Source: Sabellastarte sp. h YS-2021 (Eukaryota > Annelida > Polychaeta > Sabellida > Sabellidae). From it: 64,000 nucleotides of DNA. The position numbers and the translations under genes are program-made. The DNA lies in the NCBI GenBank assembly GCA_964017235.1, contig OZ024933.1:56650255-56714254 (forward strand), given 5' to 3'. This document shows, piece by piece, positions 11,827 through 22,095 of this stretch; positions within the stretch are counted from its first letter, which is position 1; every line of letters begins with the position of its first letter. The notes beneath the pieces were generated by a model. It did no database searches, had not been told where the DNA came from, and was given only the letters and a program-made list of their open reading frames with translations.

Positions 11827-12120
11827 TTGTGTCTCAAATGTGGTCGGATTGAAGGACTCTGTAATTGTATACGACAAGACGGAGGGTTTGAACCCACCAC
11901 CAGTGACTTTAAATGTAGACTCTCATGTTGCAAATGCTCATATTGTCACCGGGTTGCCGCAAAGGAAAGGCGTAAATCCCAATGCATGTCACTTGTACAC
12001 AAAAATAAAATATGTGAAAGATGTTTTTTGTGTAGGTCACTTGCCTTCTGTAAATCTTGTCACCAATGCCCAACATGCTGTTTTAGATCCTCCTGTAGGG
12101 GCGAGGTTAAACCAGTGTTG
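11821..12120 (+). CDS. Cys-rich putative zinc-binding ORF in the gag frame, overlapping the RT ORF
   Basis: This frame is continuous with gag across the TGA at 11818-11820. In the first ~91 codons after the TTG at 11827 it encodes 19 cysteines, many as CxxC pairs (CLKC, CKC, CERC, CKSC, CPTCC), plus scattered His, Arg and Lys. This looks like a zinc-ribbon or treble-clef style nucleic-acid-binding module, which would suit a retroelement ORF between gag and RT. The frame stays open to 13581, but past about 12120 its composition (Pro, Ser, His, Arg) is that expected of a shadow of the RT frame. No ATG starts the segment, so expression would need readthrough of the gag stop or a non-AUG start. 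In the RT frame the same DNA is valine-rich and featureless. I do not recognise a named family. Confidence 0.5.
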
Positions 12121-13581
12121 GGAGAAATGGGAAGCCCTGGGTTCAAGTCCAAAAGTGGTAAACATTCTGAGGGAGGGTTACACGCTCCCCTTCCGGTTCA
12201 GACCCCACTTGACAAGGTCACCGACTGTAATAAGCAACTACCACAATCCAACCAAACAGTCCTTCCTTTTAGAGGCACTGTCTCAGCTGATAAACAAGAA
12301 TGCAGTCGACCCAGTGGAAAATCAAAACTCACTGGGGTTTTACAACCGGCTATTTTTAGTACCCAAACCCAACGACCGGTGGAGACCGATCCTAGACCTG
12401 AGCACCTTGAACACCTTTTTAAACACAGGGACGTTCAAGATGGAAACCCCAGAGACAATAAGAACCTCCCTCCAAGTAGGGGAGTGGGTCACATCCATAG
12501 ATTTCAAAGATGCATACTTCCATATACCCATTCACAGTCAGTCCAGGAAGTACATGCGCTTTCACCTCCAGGGTCGGTCCTACCAGTTCAAAGCCCTCCC
12601 CTTTGGCCTTTCCACAGCTCCCATGGAGTTCACAGTGGTGGCCAAAGAAGTCAAACTCATGGCACTTCAGAAGGGTATAAGGACCCACCAGTACCTAGAC
12701 GACTGGTTGGTGAGAACCTCTACCCACCACACCTTTCTCCAGCATACTCAAACCCTAGTCACACTTTGTCAGGAATTAGGGTGGCTGGTGAACAAGGAAA
12801 AGTCAGAGCTGGTTCCCAAACAGGTCTTCAACTTCGTAGGTTACCAGTTCGACCTGAAAGAGGGCAAGGTCAGACCAACAGAAGAACGTTGGCAGGCCTT
12901 GACAGACAAGATCAGATCAATAATGTCGGTCCGGAAATTCATGTCCCTCATAGGTCTACTCACAGCAACAGAAAAACAAGTCCACTTAGGACGACTACAC
13001 ATGAGACCCATACAGTGGCACTTGAAAAACAACTGGAGGGTCCCAGAATCACTGGAAAAGGTGATCCCGGTCCCCAAATCCCTCCACCCCCATCTAAGGT
13101 GGTGGCTGGAGGAAAGCAATGTGCTTATAGGTCAACCATTACACCCTCTAAAACATGCTCTGCAAATCTTTACAGACGCATCAAAAGAAGGGTGGGGCGC
13201 TCACTTAGACGAGCACACTGCAAGGGGACAGTGGTCCCTACCAGAGAGCAAGTTACACGTAAACCACTTGGAGCTGAAAGCAGTTTTTCTAGCTCTAAAA
13301 GAGTATCGAACCCTAGTCTTCAACAAGACAGTGTTGGTAGCTACAGACAACACAACAGTGGTTGCCTATATCAACAAAGAGGGGGGATGAAATCGGGCTC
13401 TCTGTGTGCCCTACTGTGGAGAATACTGTCCTGGTGCACCAGGCAGCAAGTAACCCTCAGGGCACGTCACATCCCCGGCCGGCTGAACGTGATCGCAGAC
13501 AAGCTATCCAGGCTTGGCCAGACCATTCAAACAGAGTGGTCACTTCATCCAGAAGTGTTCCAAGCTGTATGCTCAAGGTAG

Positions 13582-14967
13582 CATCAGCCACAAGTGGACC
13601 TGTTTGCCACCAGGTTCAACAACAAACTACCACAGTTTGTATCACCGGTACCAGACCCCCAGGCTTGGGCAGTGGATGCACTCAGCCTCTTCTGGGAGGA
13701 CCTGGACCCATACGCCTTCCCACCGGCAGCCATCTTGGGCAAAGTGGTGGAGAAGCTCCAGGACTACCCCTGCAACAGAATAATTCTGATTGCTCCAGGG
13801 TGGCCCAACATGCCCTGGTTTTGGGACCTGGTAGCAATGTCAAGCCAGATCCCACTGTGTCTGCCCAGCATACCCAACCCAGTGTCTCAGCCATTCAACC
13901 AGGTCCTTCACAGGAACCTGTCGAATCTGAACCTACATGCAATCAAGGAGCAAGGCTTCTCTGAGGCAGTGGCAACACTAATTGAGGCTCCTCAAAGAAG
14001 ATCAACCAGATCTGTCTATGAGGCAAAGTGGACCATTTTTACAGGTGGACTTCAGGGCACCACCTCTGAAAGCCATTGCTGACTTCCTCCTGCACTTGTT
14101 TCAGGAGAAGAAGTTACAACCAGGTACTATTGATGGCTACAGATCCGCCATTGCTGACAAACTGGGCAATTCCACCATTAATGTCAGCAAAGATGAGAAT
14201 CTCACTCGTCTCCTGGATAGTTTCCATAGAGACAGACCTAGGGGCAGGAGGGGCATCCCCTGGTTTTACATCAGCTCACAAAGGCTCCCTTTGAACCCCT
14301 AAAAGAGGCCTCCTTGAAACATTTAACTTTCAAGACTGTTTTCTTGCTGGCTTTGGGTTCAGGTAAATGCAGGAGTGAGATCCATGCTTGGTTACATAAG
14401 AACATCAGACACCAGTCAGACTGGTCTAAGGTGTCTTTGTACCCCTCACCCAGCTTCCTATCCAAGAACCAGCTGGCTAAGGAAGGTCCAGATAGTGTGG
14501 CACCAGTGGTCATCCCAGCCCTGGCACAATCTCTGGATAGGTCACTCAAGGGTGACAGGTCCCTATGTCCAGTTAGAACCCTGCGTTACTACTTGGACAG
14601 GACTTCAGACCTCAGGCAGAATAAGGAGTTAGTTTTTGTCTCCTTCAAGAAGGGGTTTGATAAAGACATCTCACCTGCCACCATCTCCTCATGGATCAAA
14701 CAGACTGTGGTTCTGTGTTATGAGCTCTCTGATCAGGAGGCCCTCACCTTACATCAGGTTAAAGCCCATGATGTTAGGGCCTTTGCTGCCTCTAAGGCTT
14801 TCCAATCAGGGATTTCCTTAGATCAGATCTTGTCAGCTTGCCACTGGAAATCTCACAACACCTTCACTCAATTCTATTTGAAGGATGTTGCCTGGGCTGA
14901 CTCGGAGCTTTTCCACCTGGGACCTGTAGTGACTGCCCAGCAGGTGCACCACCAGGCCCAGAATTGA
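13582..14967 (+). pseudogene. DIRS post-RNase H region and tyrosine recombinase (broken)
   Basis: The first part (VDLFATRFNNKLPQF, YAFPP, LIAPGWPNMPWFWD) is the linker region typical of DIRS polyproteins. The recombinase follows: an N-terminal helical region (GTIDGYRSAIADKLG), then box I with Arg at 14371-14373 (SGKCRSEI). Box II has His at 14767-14769 and Arg at 14776-14778 (HDVR), then His-Trp at 14842-14847, and the nucleophile Tyr at 14875-14877 (TQFYLKD). All catalytic residues of a tyrosine recombinase are therefore present, and the enzyme would join the circular DNA copy into the genome. The frame changes at about 14035-14050 and again at about 14250-14262, each time apparently with loss of a few codons. 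The ORF ends at 14967. Confidence 0.92.
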
Positions 14968-15080
14968 GGGGATGTTGTATATATGTAGATATGTACATAT
15001 TGTAAATATGTTAGATATGTACATAGTGTAAATATGTTGAATGTACATATATTTTCAAAAAAAAAAAACAAAAAAAAAAC
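14968..15080 (+). repeat. ATGTACATA-type short tandem repeat with A-run
   Basis: Three imperfect ~24-base copies built on ATATGTACATA and GTAAATATGTT follow the recombinase stop. They end in two runs of A. This lies where the DIRS transcript would have its 3' non-coding region. Confidence 0.8.
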
Positions 15081-15352
15081 TGTGACTTGCTTCCCTTAGG
15101 AAGTTTATTTCTTCTGGGACTGAACTCAGCCCCTCTCTCTCTCTATTTTTCCCTTCTCAAACCTACTCTGGAAGGGAAGAAAAAAGGGGGAGGCAACGTC
15201 GATAGACTCCCGGTTAACCGGTGAGTTGGTGGCCGACCTTGACTGGTCAGGGTTCTCTGACCCTAGGTCAAATGGGCCTGTACTATTTTGTTTTTGTTAT
15301 GAGTTCACAGAAGTCCCTAGCTGCTTACCCGCCGACCAAGCGGTAGTTATTC

Positions 15353-15449
15353 AGCAATTGTCCATTGGATAGGATGTATTAACGCAATAAAATTGCAAAT
15401 TTAATAAGTAAATTAAATTTTTATAAGTTAATACCCTATCCAATGGACA
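15353..15449 (+). repeat. DIRS internal complementary region
   Basis: Bases 15353-15392 are the reverse complement of the left terminus and 15393-15449 match the sequence of the right terminus in reverse-complement orientation. The two meet at 15392/15393. This is the region that in DIRS elements templates completion of the two ends and circularisation. At its centre is GCAAT-AAA-ATTGC (15384-15396), a likely recombinase core site. Confidence 0.93.
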
Positions 15450-15512
15450 GGCAAGGCCCACCCAACCGGCCCTGCTATCAGCTTACTAGGGGTCTTACTA
15501 GGATTAGACACA

Positions 15513-15723
15513 AAAAAGATGCCATGACGTCAAGAGGTAAACAAGAAATGAAGTACGATGCGCCACCTGGCGTATGCACACTCTGTGACCGGTCCTGCCG
15601 GTAGTATATACAGGACGTCTTTTTCCGATGTTTGGCGGGACCGGTCGCGCCGACCGGTAAAGCAATTGTCCATTGGATAGGGTATTAACTTATAAAAATT
15701 TAATTTACTTATTAAATTTGCAA
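15513..15723 (-). repeat. DIRS right inverted terminal repeat
   Basis: This is the complement of the left repeat, with a unique outer ~45 bases (TTATAAAAATTTAATTTACT and onward to GCAA) that are represented in the internal complementary region. Confidence 0.93.
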
Positions 15724-15903
15724 AATTATATCCATGTCTTCATACAAAGCATGTTTTAATTGTCCAAAAGATGGATTCATCTGTCATTTTATTGTGAATG
15801 GTCCATTTAGTAGCACACATACCTAAACTTGAGAAATTTCTTCACATTTTCGTAAAGTAACACATTTAATGAATGGGAATGAATGATTGCAGATAGTTAA
15901 TAC

Positions 15904-16684
15904 TGTGACGGGCTTGCGGTTATCGTAAGTTCCGTATGAGCGAAAATGAGAGATTATAGCAGTTTATGCTCACCTCGAGTGTAGAACATCTTGATTATTG
16001 CAGTATTTCACCTATTTTACATCGTTAAAGCATATTTTAAACTTAAATTAAGGGTTATTTGCTCTTTTAGAAGGAAATCTGTGTGATTTCTTCTTGGAAA
16101 CAATATTTTGACAGTTCTAAGATAAACTTCAGCTGGGGGTTAAAGCTTTTCAAAACACTTGGAGTAAGTATTTGAATTTATGCATGTAGTTTGTAATATT
16201 CCTTTTATATTTGTGTGTATATGAAGTTAAACTATTGATTTAGGCAATGTTGCATATTTAACATAATTTATGTGAATGCTGGTTTTAAGTTTAAAAGCTA
16301 TCCCCCCTCAAAATGACAGACCCAACCTTGAGTATCGTCCCAGATCACGTGACCTCTGCTAGAAACGTCTATATATTCGCCGCAAGTGAGAGATTCTGAG
16401 AATCCAGTATTGAATTCTCATTGGTATAACAGCCGAGAAGAAAAGGAAAGAAGAAAATAGCCGCGAGAAAATAGCCGGGGATAGCCGTGAATAGCCGCAA
16501 GATGGTGTATGCAGATCTAGGGATCTGAAAGGCGAGAGGCCTTGTTATTGAAATTCCTGATCAGGTGAAGTTACAGATCTAGGCGATTTGGAAGGCGAGA
16601 TGCCTTGTTAGTGGCATGGGAAATCTGACATCAGTCGTGTCACTGTTAGATTTTCGTGAGGATTTTCCGCTCGGATCCGTCACA
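15904..16684. mobile_element. solo LTR of an LTR retrotransposon
   Basis: The 781-bp block starts TGTGACGG and ends CCGTCACA, the TG...CA structure of an LTR with 8-bp inverted ends. It is bordered by ATAC on both sides (15900-15903 and 16685-16688), a target duplication. Inside, reading +, are a CACGTG E-box (16346-16351) and a TATATA box (about 16369-16376), followed by several ATAGCCG repeats (about 16458-16500). No internal coding region is present, so LTR-LTR recombination has removed it. The family (Ty3 or BEL type) cannot be told from the LTR alone. If functional it would read left to right. Confidence 0.85.
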
Positions 16685-16688
16685 ATAC

Positions 16689-17973
16689 ATTTTAGAGCCA
16701 TGTATATTTTCCCCACTTCAAAATTACAAATGGTTAGAATTAAGTTAAAAATAATTACACACCCCTCTATGGGTTACAATGAATAAGATTTACAATTATA
16801 TATCCCACAAAAAATAGCAAGTGCACTACATACTACACCAAACTGATGTAAAATAATTATATTAAATACTTGAAGTTGTTTTTTTCCCCAGAAATATGCT
16901 TTGTTTACTGACCTTGACATAACTATAAGCATCACAATTGACATGATTTACTCAGTGCATGGGCACTTCCCATTTATTGATTTTTTTTCAAAGTGGCACA
17001 TGTAGGATCAAATCAACAGCTCACTTGTGTTTACATTCCCTGGCATAAACCAATCATATTTAACCAAACTCAATCAAGGACAGCATGTCAATGTTTATGT
17101 TTAGTGCAGAACACATATTTGTAGCTACATATTTGTCTGTAAAGTAGTTGTTAAAACAATATGGTTATCGATCTTTTTTCAATGCTTAGCATAAACGTTC
17201 TGTAAAAACATCACATATCTCTAAAATAGTTTGTGTAAACAATGTGGATATAAACAATTTGTTCATACGTACAAGACAGGCTTCATACAGTTTTTAAACA
17301 ATTGCAGAATTGTTTGTAATTACAGCAAAAGGACTTATAATCTGGCTCCATAAATCCTGTGGTGAATGTGGATACCTTCTTTTTTATTGGATATTTATTG
17401 GATATCATAAAAAATATGATACATGAAATTTGGAAACCATATTTCGGTGCTTATAGTTACTGCAGCACTGTAATTTTGTTTTCCTTTTGAAGTGTAAATC
17501 TGATTTGAAATGTCTTATTCTGAAATTGTATGATTTTAAGAAGTATTTATATAAGAGTGCTGGAAATGGATAGGTTAATGCAATCATTTTATAGCTGTCA
17601 GGGCTCAGGAGATGAGTTAACCAGTTAATATTGATAATTTTATCTGTGTGGGATATACTTATTTTATAGTTAATATGTACAGTGCCTTCTGATTTATGTT
17701 CGATAAATTTGGTTATATGAAAAAAATCAGTCTTGGTCTTGCGTTGATGACTTTTGTTCAAGCTGAAACCTGCTTTATGAATACCTATTTATGAAAATTC
17801 CTAGCTGAAAAAAAATCTTGTATTTAAGACTGGGCTACACATAAGAAAAGGCTAAGATTAAGACCTTTTGTGAATCCGGCACCTAATTCTGACTCCATTT
17901 CAAACAATAAAGGTGTAAATATATCACATGACTGATCATGTGACATCAAAAACTATATGCATGCACATGTTTC
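16689..17973. other. AT-rich stretch, partly repeat-derived
   Basis: Bases 16695-16790 resemble the interior of the inverted-repeat element at 48215-48791 (CCACTTCAAAATT and flanks). A CTAAGATTAAGACC stretch ending in GTGAATCCGGC at about 17845-17882 resembles the end of such an element. The 118-codon minus-strand frame at 17405-17761 has no recognisable domain. Confidence 0.5.
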
Positions 17974-18146
17974 TGTTTACTATTCTCAACTTAGAAAATT
18001 CTTATTCTTAGAAATAATTCTTATCTAAGAATTGCTTTGTGAATACAATTTTTTTCTTAGAATAAGAAAATTCTTAGATAAGAAAATTTTCTAATCCTAA
18101 GAAAAATTCTTTTTCTAAGAATAAGAATGTTAGTGAATACAGGCCC
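17974..18146 (-). repeat. foldback repeat, right copy (TTCTTAGAATAAGAA family)
   Basis: Reverse complement of the copy at 9024-9192, with GTGAATACAGGCC at its outer end. It shows the same internal order of TTCTTATCTAAGAATT and ATTGTATTCACAAAGCAATTC. Confidence 0.85.
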
Positions 18147-18739
18147 TGATGCTGTTTTCATTTTGATAAAGTGTGACAAATACTCCTCACCCCTTTGTAT
18201 TTCTTTACCAGAAATCGAAAAGAACTGCAACATTTTAACTTGAAAATCGAGATAACTTAATAAACCCTGATTACTCTTCCGTTCTTGCCTTTGAATAATT
18301 TTGAATTGAACAACAAAGTAACTGGTTCTTTGAAAACAGTTTTGTAAACACAGCTCACCATGCATTCCTAATAATAAGAGTTTTTTTAAAATCTGACAAC
18401 TCATCATAAAGTGAGTAGTAGGGCTGTTATCATTAGCGATTTCTGTAGATCGAGGATCATCTGTTAGCTGCGAGTTGAACTTGAGTTGAATTCTAGTAAA
18501 TGACAGAAATATAAATAAAATAACAATGTCCAAATTAATATTGTCATCAATGGATCCGCCATTAATTGTGTTTAATACTATTTTATTGCAAAAGAAATAT
18601 ATTTTGTAAGACTAAAAACGACCATTGCTCATTGATTTTTACATCTTTACAGTTAGATAAATTGCAGAGGTGCTAGTTTGTGACAAGATTAGTATATAAT
18701 TATTTCTTAAAACTCGTGTTTAAATGGGTAAATTGATGC
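18147..18739. other. stretch without recognisable gene
   Basis: The minus-strand open frame 18057-18533 (158 codons) overlaps the foldback repeat and has no known domain. Confidence 0.5.
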
Positions 18740-19027
18740 ACTAGCGGATCCAGGGGGGGGGGGGTTCAGGGGGTTCGACCCCCACCCCCCTGAAAAATAA
18801 TGTAAAGGGGTTCAACCCAAAGTACAAAATTATTTCTTGACAGTGGTGTTAAATTTACAGGAAATGCACTCTATTTTTACCAAAAATTAATTTTTTTCCA
18901 GGGGGGGCATGCCCCCCGACCCCCTTAGTTATAATATGTCTGATGTGAACCCCCACTTTACTCAATGTGAACCCCCACCTTACTCGATGTGAACCCCCAC
19001 CTTACATAAAAGCTGGATCCGCCCCTG
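18740..19027. mobile_element. foldback/MITE element with CGGATCCAG ends
   Basis: The ends AGCGGATCCAG and CTGGATCCGCC are complementary. Inside are G- and C-rich inverted stretches (GGGGGTTCGACCCCC) and three copies of a ~22-base GATGTGAACCCCCACCTTAC repeat near 18940-19006. No coding capacity is seen. Confidence 0.75.
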
Positions 19028-19369
19028 CGATGGGATCCCAAATATCGCCCACCACAGTTTACTTGGAATTACCTATTTCACATTGCTTAAGTGCTTCTAG
19101 AGTTCTCATAAGTTCTACTAATTTTACAACTAATTCTAAAGAGAACAAGACGCACTCAGGGAACAAAATGCTTGACTCAAGTCCACCAAATGTTTCTGTT
19201 TACTGCAGCTTTTACAGAAATGTTGGTGTTTACTGCATGCAGATTTGACAGAAACCAAATTTATTTGGTGAAGGACAAACTTGAAGATGTCCCATTAAGA
19301 AAATAAACATAGTAATAATTATAATAATAATTGTTAAAAATCTATAAACAATTTATAACGGTGGGTTAT
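19028..19369. other. stretch without recognisable gene
   Basis: No gene or repeat that I can name. Confidence 0.5.
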
Positions 19370-20165
19370 AAAACCCGGACTATGATATTTCTACATATAT
19401 TCCCTGGATTTTTCTATTATTTTATAAAATGAAAGCCTCAACGAAGATCATATACTTTAAACTCAAGAACTCACGGCCATTGACTCCAATCCATTAATAT
19501 TCATGAGAAGATATGAGGCAACAGATTCCCATTAGGGCAAATGCTTTGAACTCGAGAACACATGGCCGTTTATGGAATCATTGTGCGCTCATTTAAATCC
19601 CGGATCCCTTGTAGTGTCATGGGGTGCAATGAGGTTTACTAGTAATATTTAATAAAATAGAAGCCTAGATGAAGATCAAATACTTTAGACTCAAGAACTC
19701 ACAGCCATAGCACCCAACCCATTAATACTTACGAAAGAGTATTAGCGCCAGCAGTGGGCTTGTCTTTGTTGGAAATATCTGCGTTGGCGACTTACAATGT
19801 ACATAATTTCCCACCAACACAGATGAAAATACAGCCACCAAACATGATATTTTCGCCAACGCACATGATATTTCCGCCAACCCAGCAGGCAAATTACGTT
19901 GGCATGACGTTTAAACAACGTTGTGCACTGATGTTGTTTCAACGTTGTAAATTCATGCAGATGTGTTAGTGGTATCAACGTAATTTCATGACATTGTTAC
20001 AATGTCAGAACATAATGTTTTTCCAATGTAACAGTTCCACGTTGTAACAACATCATATTCTGACATTGTTACAACGTAACAGTTGTATGTTGCAGCAATG
20101 TCATAGTGTTACATTGTTTAAATGTTCCATTTCAGTGTTGGTACAACACAATGTTTTCATAACTA
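19370..20165 (+). repeat. modular repeat: body, 21-bp minisatellite, ACGTT-rich tract (copy 1)
   Basis: The body (about 19370-19760) holds two variants of a GAAGATCAAATACTTTA...AACTCACRGCCAT module with CCATTAATATTCATGAG. A short minisatellite based on GATATTTTCGCCAACGCACAT follows (about 19785-19880). From 19882 comes a tract opening CCAGCAGGCAAATTACG, with many AACGTTGT and ACAATGT inverted motifs. The same three modules occur in the same order in reverse orientation at 31936-34455. Confidence 0.75.
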
Positions 20166-20819
20166 CCAATGCCTTTAAGACAGACACAACATATAAGTCT
20201 TTAATTTTTATTGTTTTTTTTTGGATATATCTGTCATTTACAATGAGCGGAAGAGGTTCCCGGCAGCTAGGGTCTTCCTTTACAAATATTTATAAACTGA
20301 AAGTCAACTGCAAGTTACAAATTCCAACATTAATTGTGTAAAATTAGAGTGATGTAAGCATTAGACATTCTTCAAAACAGTGTCTTATTGCTACGTGGAC
20401 AACAGAGTAATTGGTATTTACTGTCCGGTATTTACTGTTACATTTTTTTTTACATATTTTCCAGTGAGCATATTACAGTAAAAATATTGGACAGCAAAGC
20501 ATAATAATGTTGGTTACAAAATGGTGCATATAATTTAACAATTTACAAACATTTTTTTTTCAGTTTGACCACACATGATTAAACCTATCCAATTTAAAAT
20601 GCAATTTTGCTAAGCTTTCCTCTATAAAAAACAGTTCTTTAACATTTGTAGCAGCCTACAGAAGATGGGCTTGTATGTATTCTTTGCACACCAGTATACT
20701 TGTGCGAGTGAACAAGAATAAAGTTTAAAGGAATAAAATTGATGTTATTTGAAACAGAGCCCATATATTGTCTTGATTAGATAGACATCCATATTTAATC
20801 TGTTTTTAGGTGAACAAAT
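20166..20819. other. stretch without recognisable gene
   Basis: A 91-codon frame at 20066-20341 starts partly in repeat and has no domain. Its internal MSGRG resembles a histone start by chance only. Confidence 0.5.
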
Positions 20820-22095
20820 TATTTCAGTGGTAAAAAATATCATTAGGGATGACCATACCCTACAGCCTTGGGCAATTGTTTTTGCCACCATGTGTTACGG
20901 AAGAAAATAGTACAAGCTGAAGAGACTTTCAGAGCAAACACTATCCGTTTTGTAAAGTTCCAAATAATGTTTACGTTGAGAAAGTAATGTTTAAGAAAGA
21001 TACAAAGTAAAGAAAAATATTAAAACAAGGCAACTGAATAGCAAGATATGACAACATTAATCAGTAAAGTAAAAATTATAAAGATATATAATTTATTTAT
21101 GGAAGTACAGCTGGCTATGGAATAGCACTATTAAGTAAAAGCACATGTAATAATCAGTTTCAGCAATCCATATATTGTGATAAGAGAAATATGTTCCAAA
21201 TATGGCAGGTGAACACACCTTTGCATAGGGGCCATGGTGGCAGAGTGGCAACACAGTCGCCTCCCACCTCTGAGGCCCGGGGTTCGATCCCCGTCACTGC
21301 CTCAAGTGGGAAAGCTGGTAGTTGCTTGCCGTTGGTTGGCAGTTTACAGTACAGAACCCTAGCGAACTTTATGTACTGGTTTCCTCTGCCCTTCCAACTA
21401 CCCATCGTGATATCACCTGTACAGTGTTGAAAGCAACGTAAAACCCAAATAAATAAATAACACACCTTTGCATAGCCAAGATTAAAGGTCACTCTATGAT
21501 GTTGCATACCTACATCCCCTTACCAACAATTTCTTTACTTTCTAGACATTACGGTTTCAAAGATATAGCCCGGAGAAGATTTAAAGGTCAAATTACTATG
21601 CCAAGGTCAAAGATTAACACAAAGTACACAAGATGTTGCACCTGAACACCCGCTAACCAATGTCCCTACTAAGTATCAGCTTGCTAAACCTTGTGGTTTC
21701 CAAGATATAACCTGGAGAAGATTTTAAAGGTCAAGGTCACTACAGCAAGGTCTAACGTCAAATCAAGATCATACCATGACATTGCACATCTACTCCCCCT
21801 AACCAATGTTACTACCAAGAATCAACTTCCTACACCTTATGGTCTCTGAAATACAGCCGGATAGGATTTTCCAACTCAAGGTCACTACAGCAAGGTCTAA
21901 GGTCAAAACCGGGTCACACCATGATGTTGCATACCTAAGCCCTTCCAACAAATGTCCCTTCCAAGTATCAAATGATACACTTCATGGTTTCTGAGGTACA
22001 GCCTGGACAAGCTCTTTCCCACTGCCCATCCACCCATCTGGACACCATGGGTGAAAACAATACCTGTACAGCCCTTAAAGGCTGTGGAGTGAAAA
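20820..22095 (+). repeat. dispersed repeat D, copy 1, with TGACCT tandem repeat
   Basis: From CATTAGGGATGACCATACCC onward it aligns with 23515-24625. The left half is a ~400-bp unique module, the right half (21480-22050) is three to four ~130-bp monomers with GGTCAAGGTCACTA motifs, and the end is CATCTGGACACCATGGGTG. It is interrupted by a SINE at 21229-21460. A third partial copy of the left module is at 34960-35230 on the minus strand. Confidence 0.85.
21229..21460 (+). mobile_element. tRNA-derived SINE (family A), full length, with 15-bp target duplication
   Basis: The tRNA-like head has an A box (TGGCAGAGTGG) and a B box (GGTTCGATCC). The tail is GTTGAAAGCAACGTAAAACC followed by AAATAAATAA. 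Both sides carry CACACCTTTGCATAG (21214-21228 and 21461-21475). The paralogous repeat at ~23970 lacks the SINE, giving an empty site. Confidence 0.92.

Larger units (their letters stand above)
11591..13578 (+). pseudogene. DIRS reverse transcriptase and RNase H (frameshifted)
   Basis: The frame is open from 11525 to 13390, with first ATG at 11591; recognisable RT begins near 12100. Visible motifs, numbered from that ATG, are the fingers region around VPKPNDRWRPILDL, catalytic motif A SIDFKDAY (~302-309), motif B PFGLSTAP, and the catalytic YLDDW (~368-372). RNase H follows with TDASKEGWG (D529), NHLELKAV (E561) and ATDNTTVV (D586). Loss of one G in the G-run at 13381-13386 then shifts the frame. 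The rest of RNase H (ARHIPGRLN...ADKLSR, with the last catalytic Asp at 13498-13500) continues in the other frame until a TAG at 13579-13581, probably from a Trp codon. Function would be RNA-templated DNA synthesis and template removal. It is continuous with the recombinase region downstream, suggesting one polyprotein. Confidence 0.92.
9491..15723 (+). mobile_element. DIRS-type tyrosine-recombinase retrotransposon, structurally complete, coding capacity broken
   Basis: The 6.2-kb element has inverted terminal repeats, a gag-like ORF, a reverse transcriptase/RNase H ORF, a tyrosine recombinase and an internal complementary region at 15353-15449. This set defines DIRS-type retrotransposons, which integrate a circular DNA intermediate with a recombinase and leave no target duplication; none is seen here. 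The element is clearly richer in G+C than its surroundings. The 5' boundary (TTTTATTGCG) and the 3' boundary (ending GCAA) are set by the internal complementary region, which joins exactly these two ends. Several frameshifts and stops make this copy non-autonomous. Confidence 0.95.

Noticed and set aside
12120..13581. The distal part of the 584-codon frame overlapping RT as a separate protein
   Set aside because: Its Pro/Ser/His/Arg-rich make-up is what the shadow of the RT frame gives. Only the first ~100 codons have independent protein-like structure.
13362..13964. 200-codon frame across the RNase H/recombinase boundary
   Set aside because: It is a shadow frame of the DIRS polyprotein, whose motifs lie in the other frames.
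17405..17761. Possible transposase remnant
   Set aside because: It is a 118-codon AT-driven Lys/Ile/Asn-rich frame without any recognisable motif.
18057..18533. 158-codon minus-strand ORF
   Set aside because: Its C-terminal part is the foldback repeat and the rest has no domain or splice context.
20243..20341. Histone gene start (MSGRG)
   Set aside because: Only five residues match. The following residues do not, and the frame ends soon.
21229..21300. A tRNA gene
   Set aside because: A and B boxes are present, but the acceptor stem does not pair and the segment is the head of a repeated SINE.
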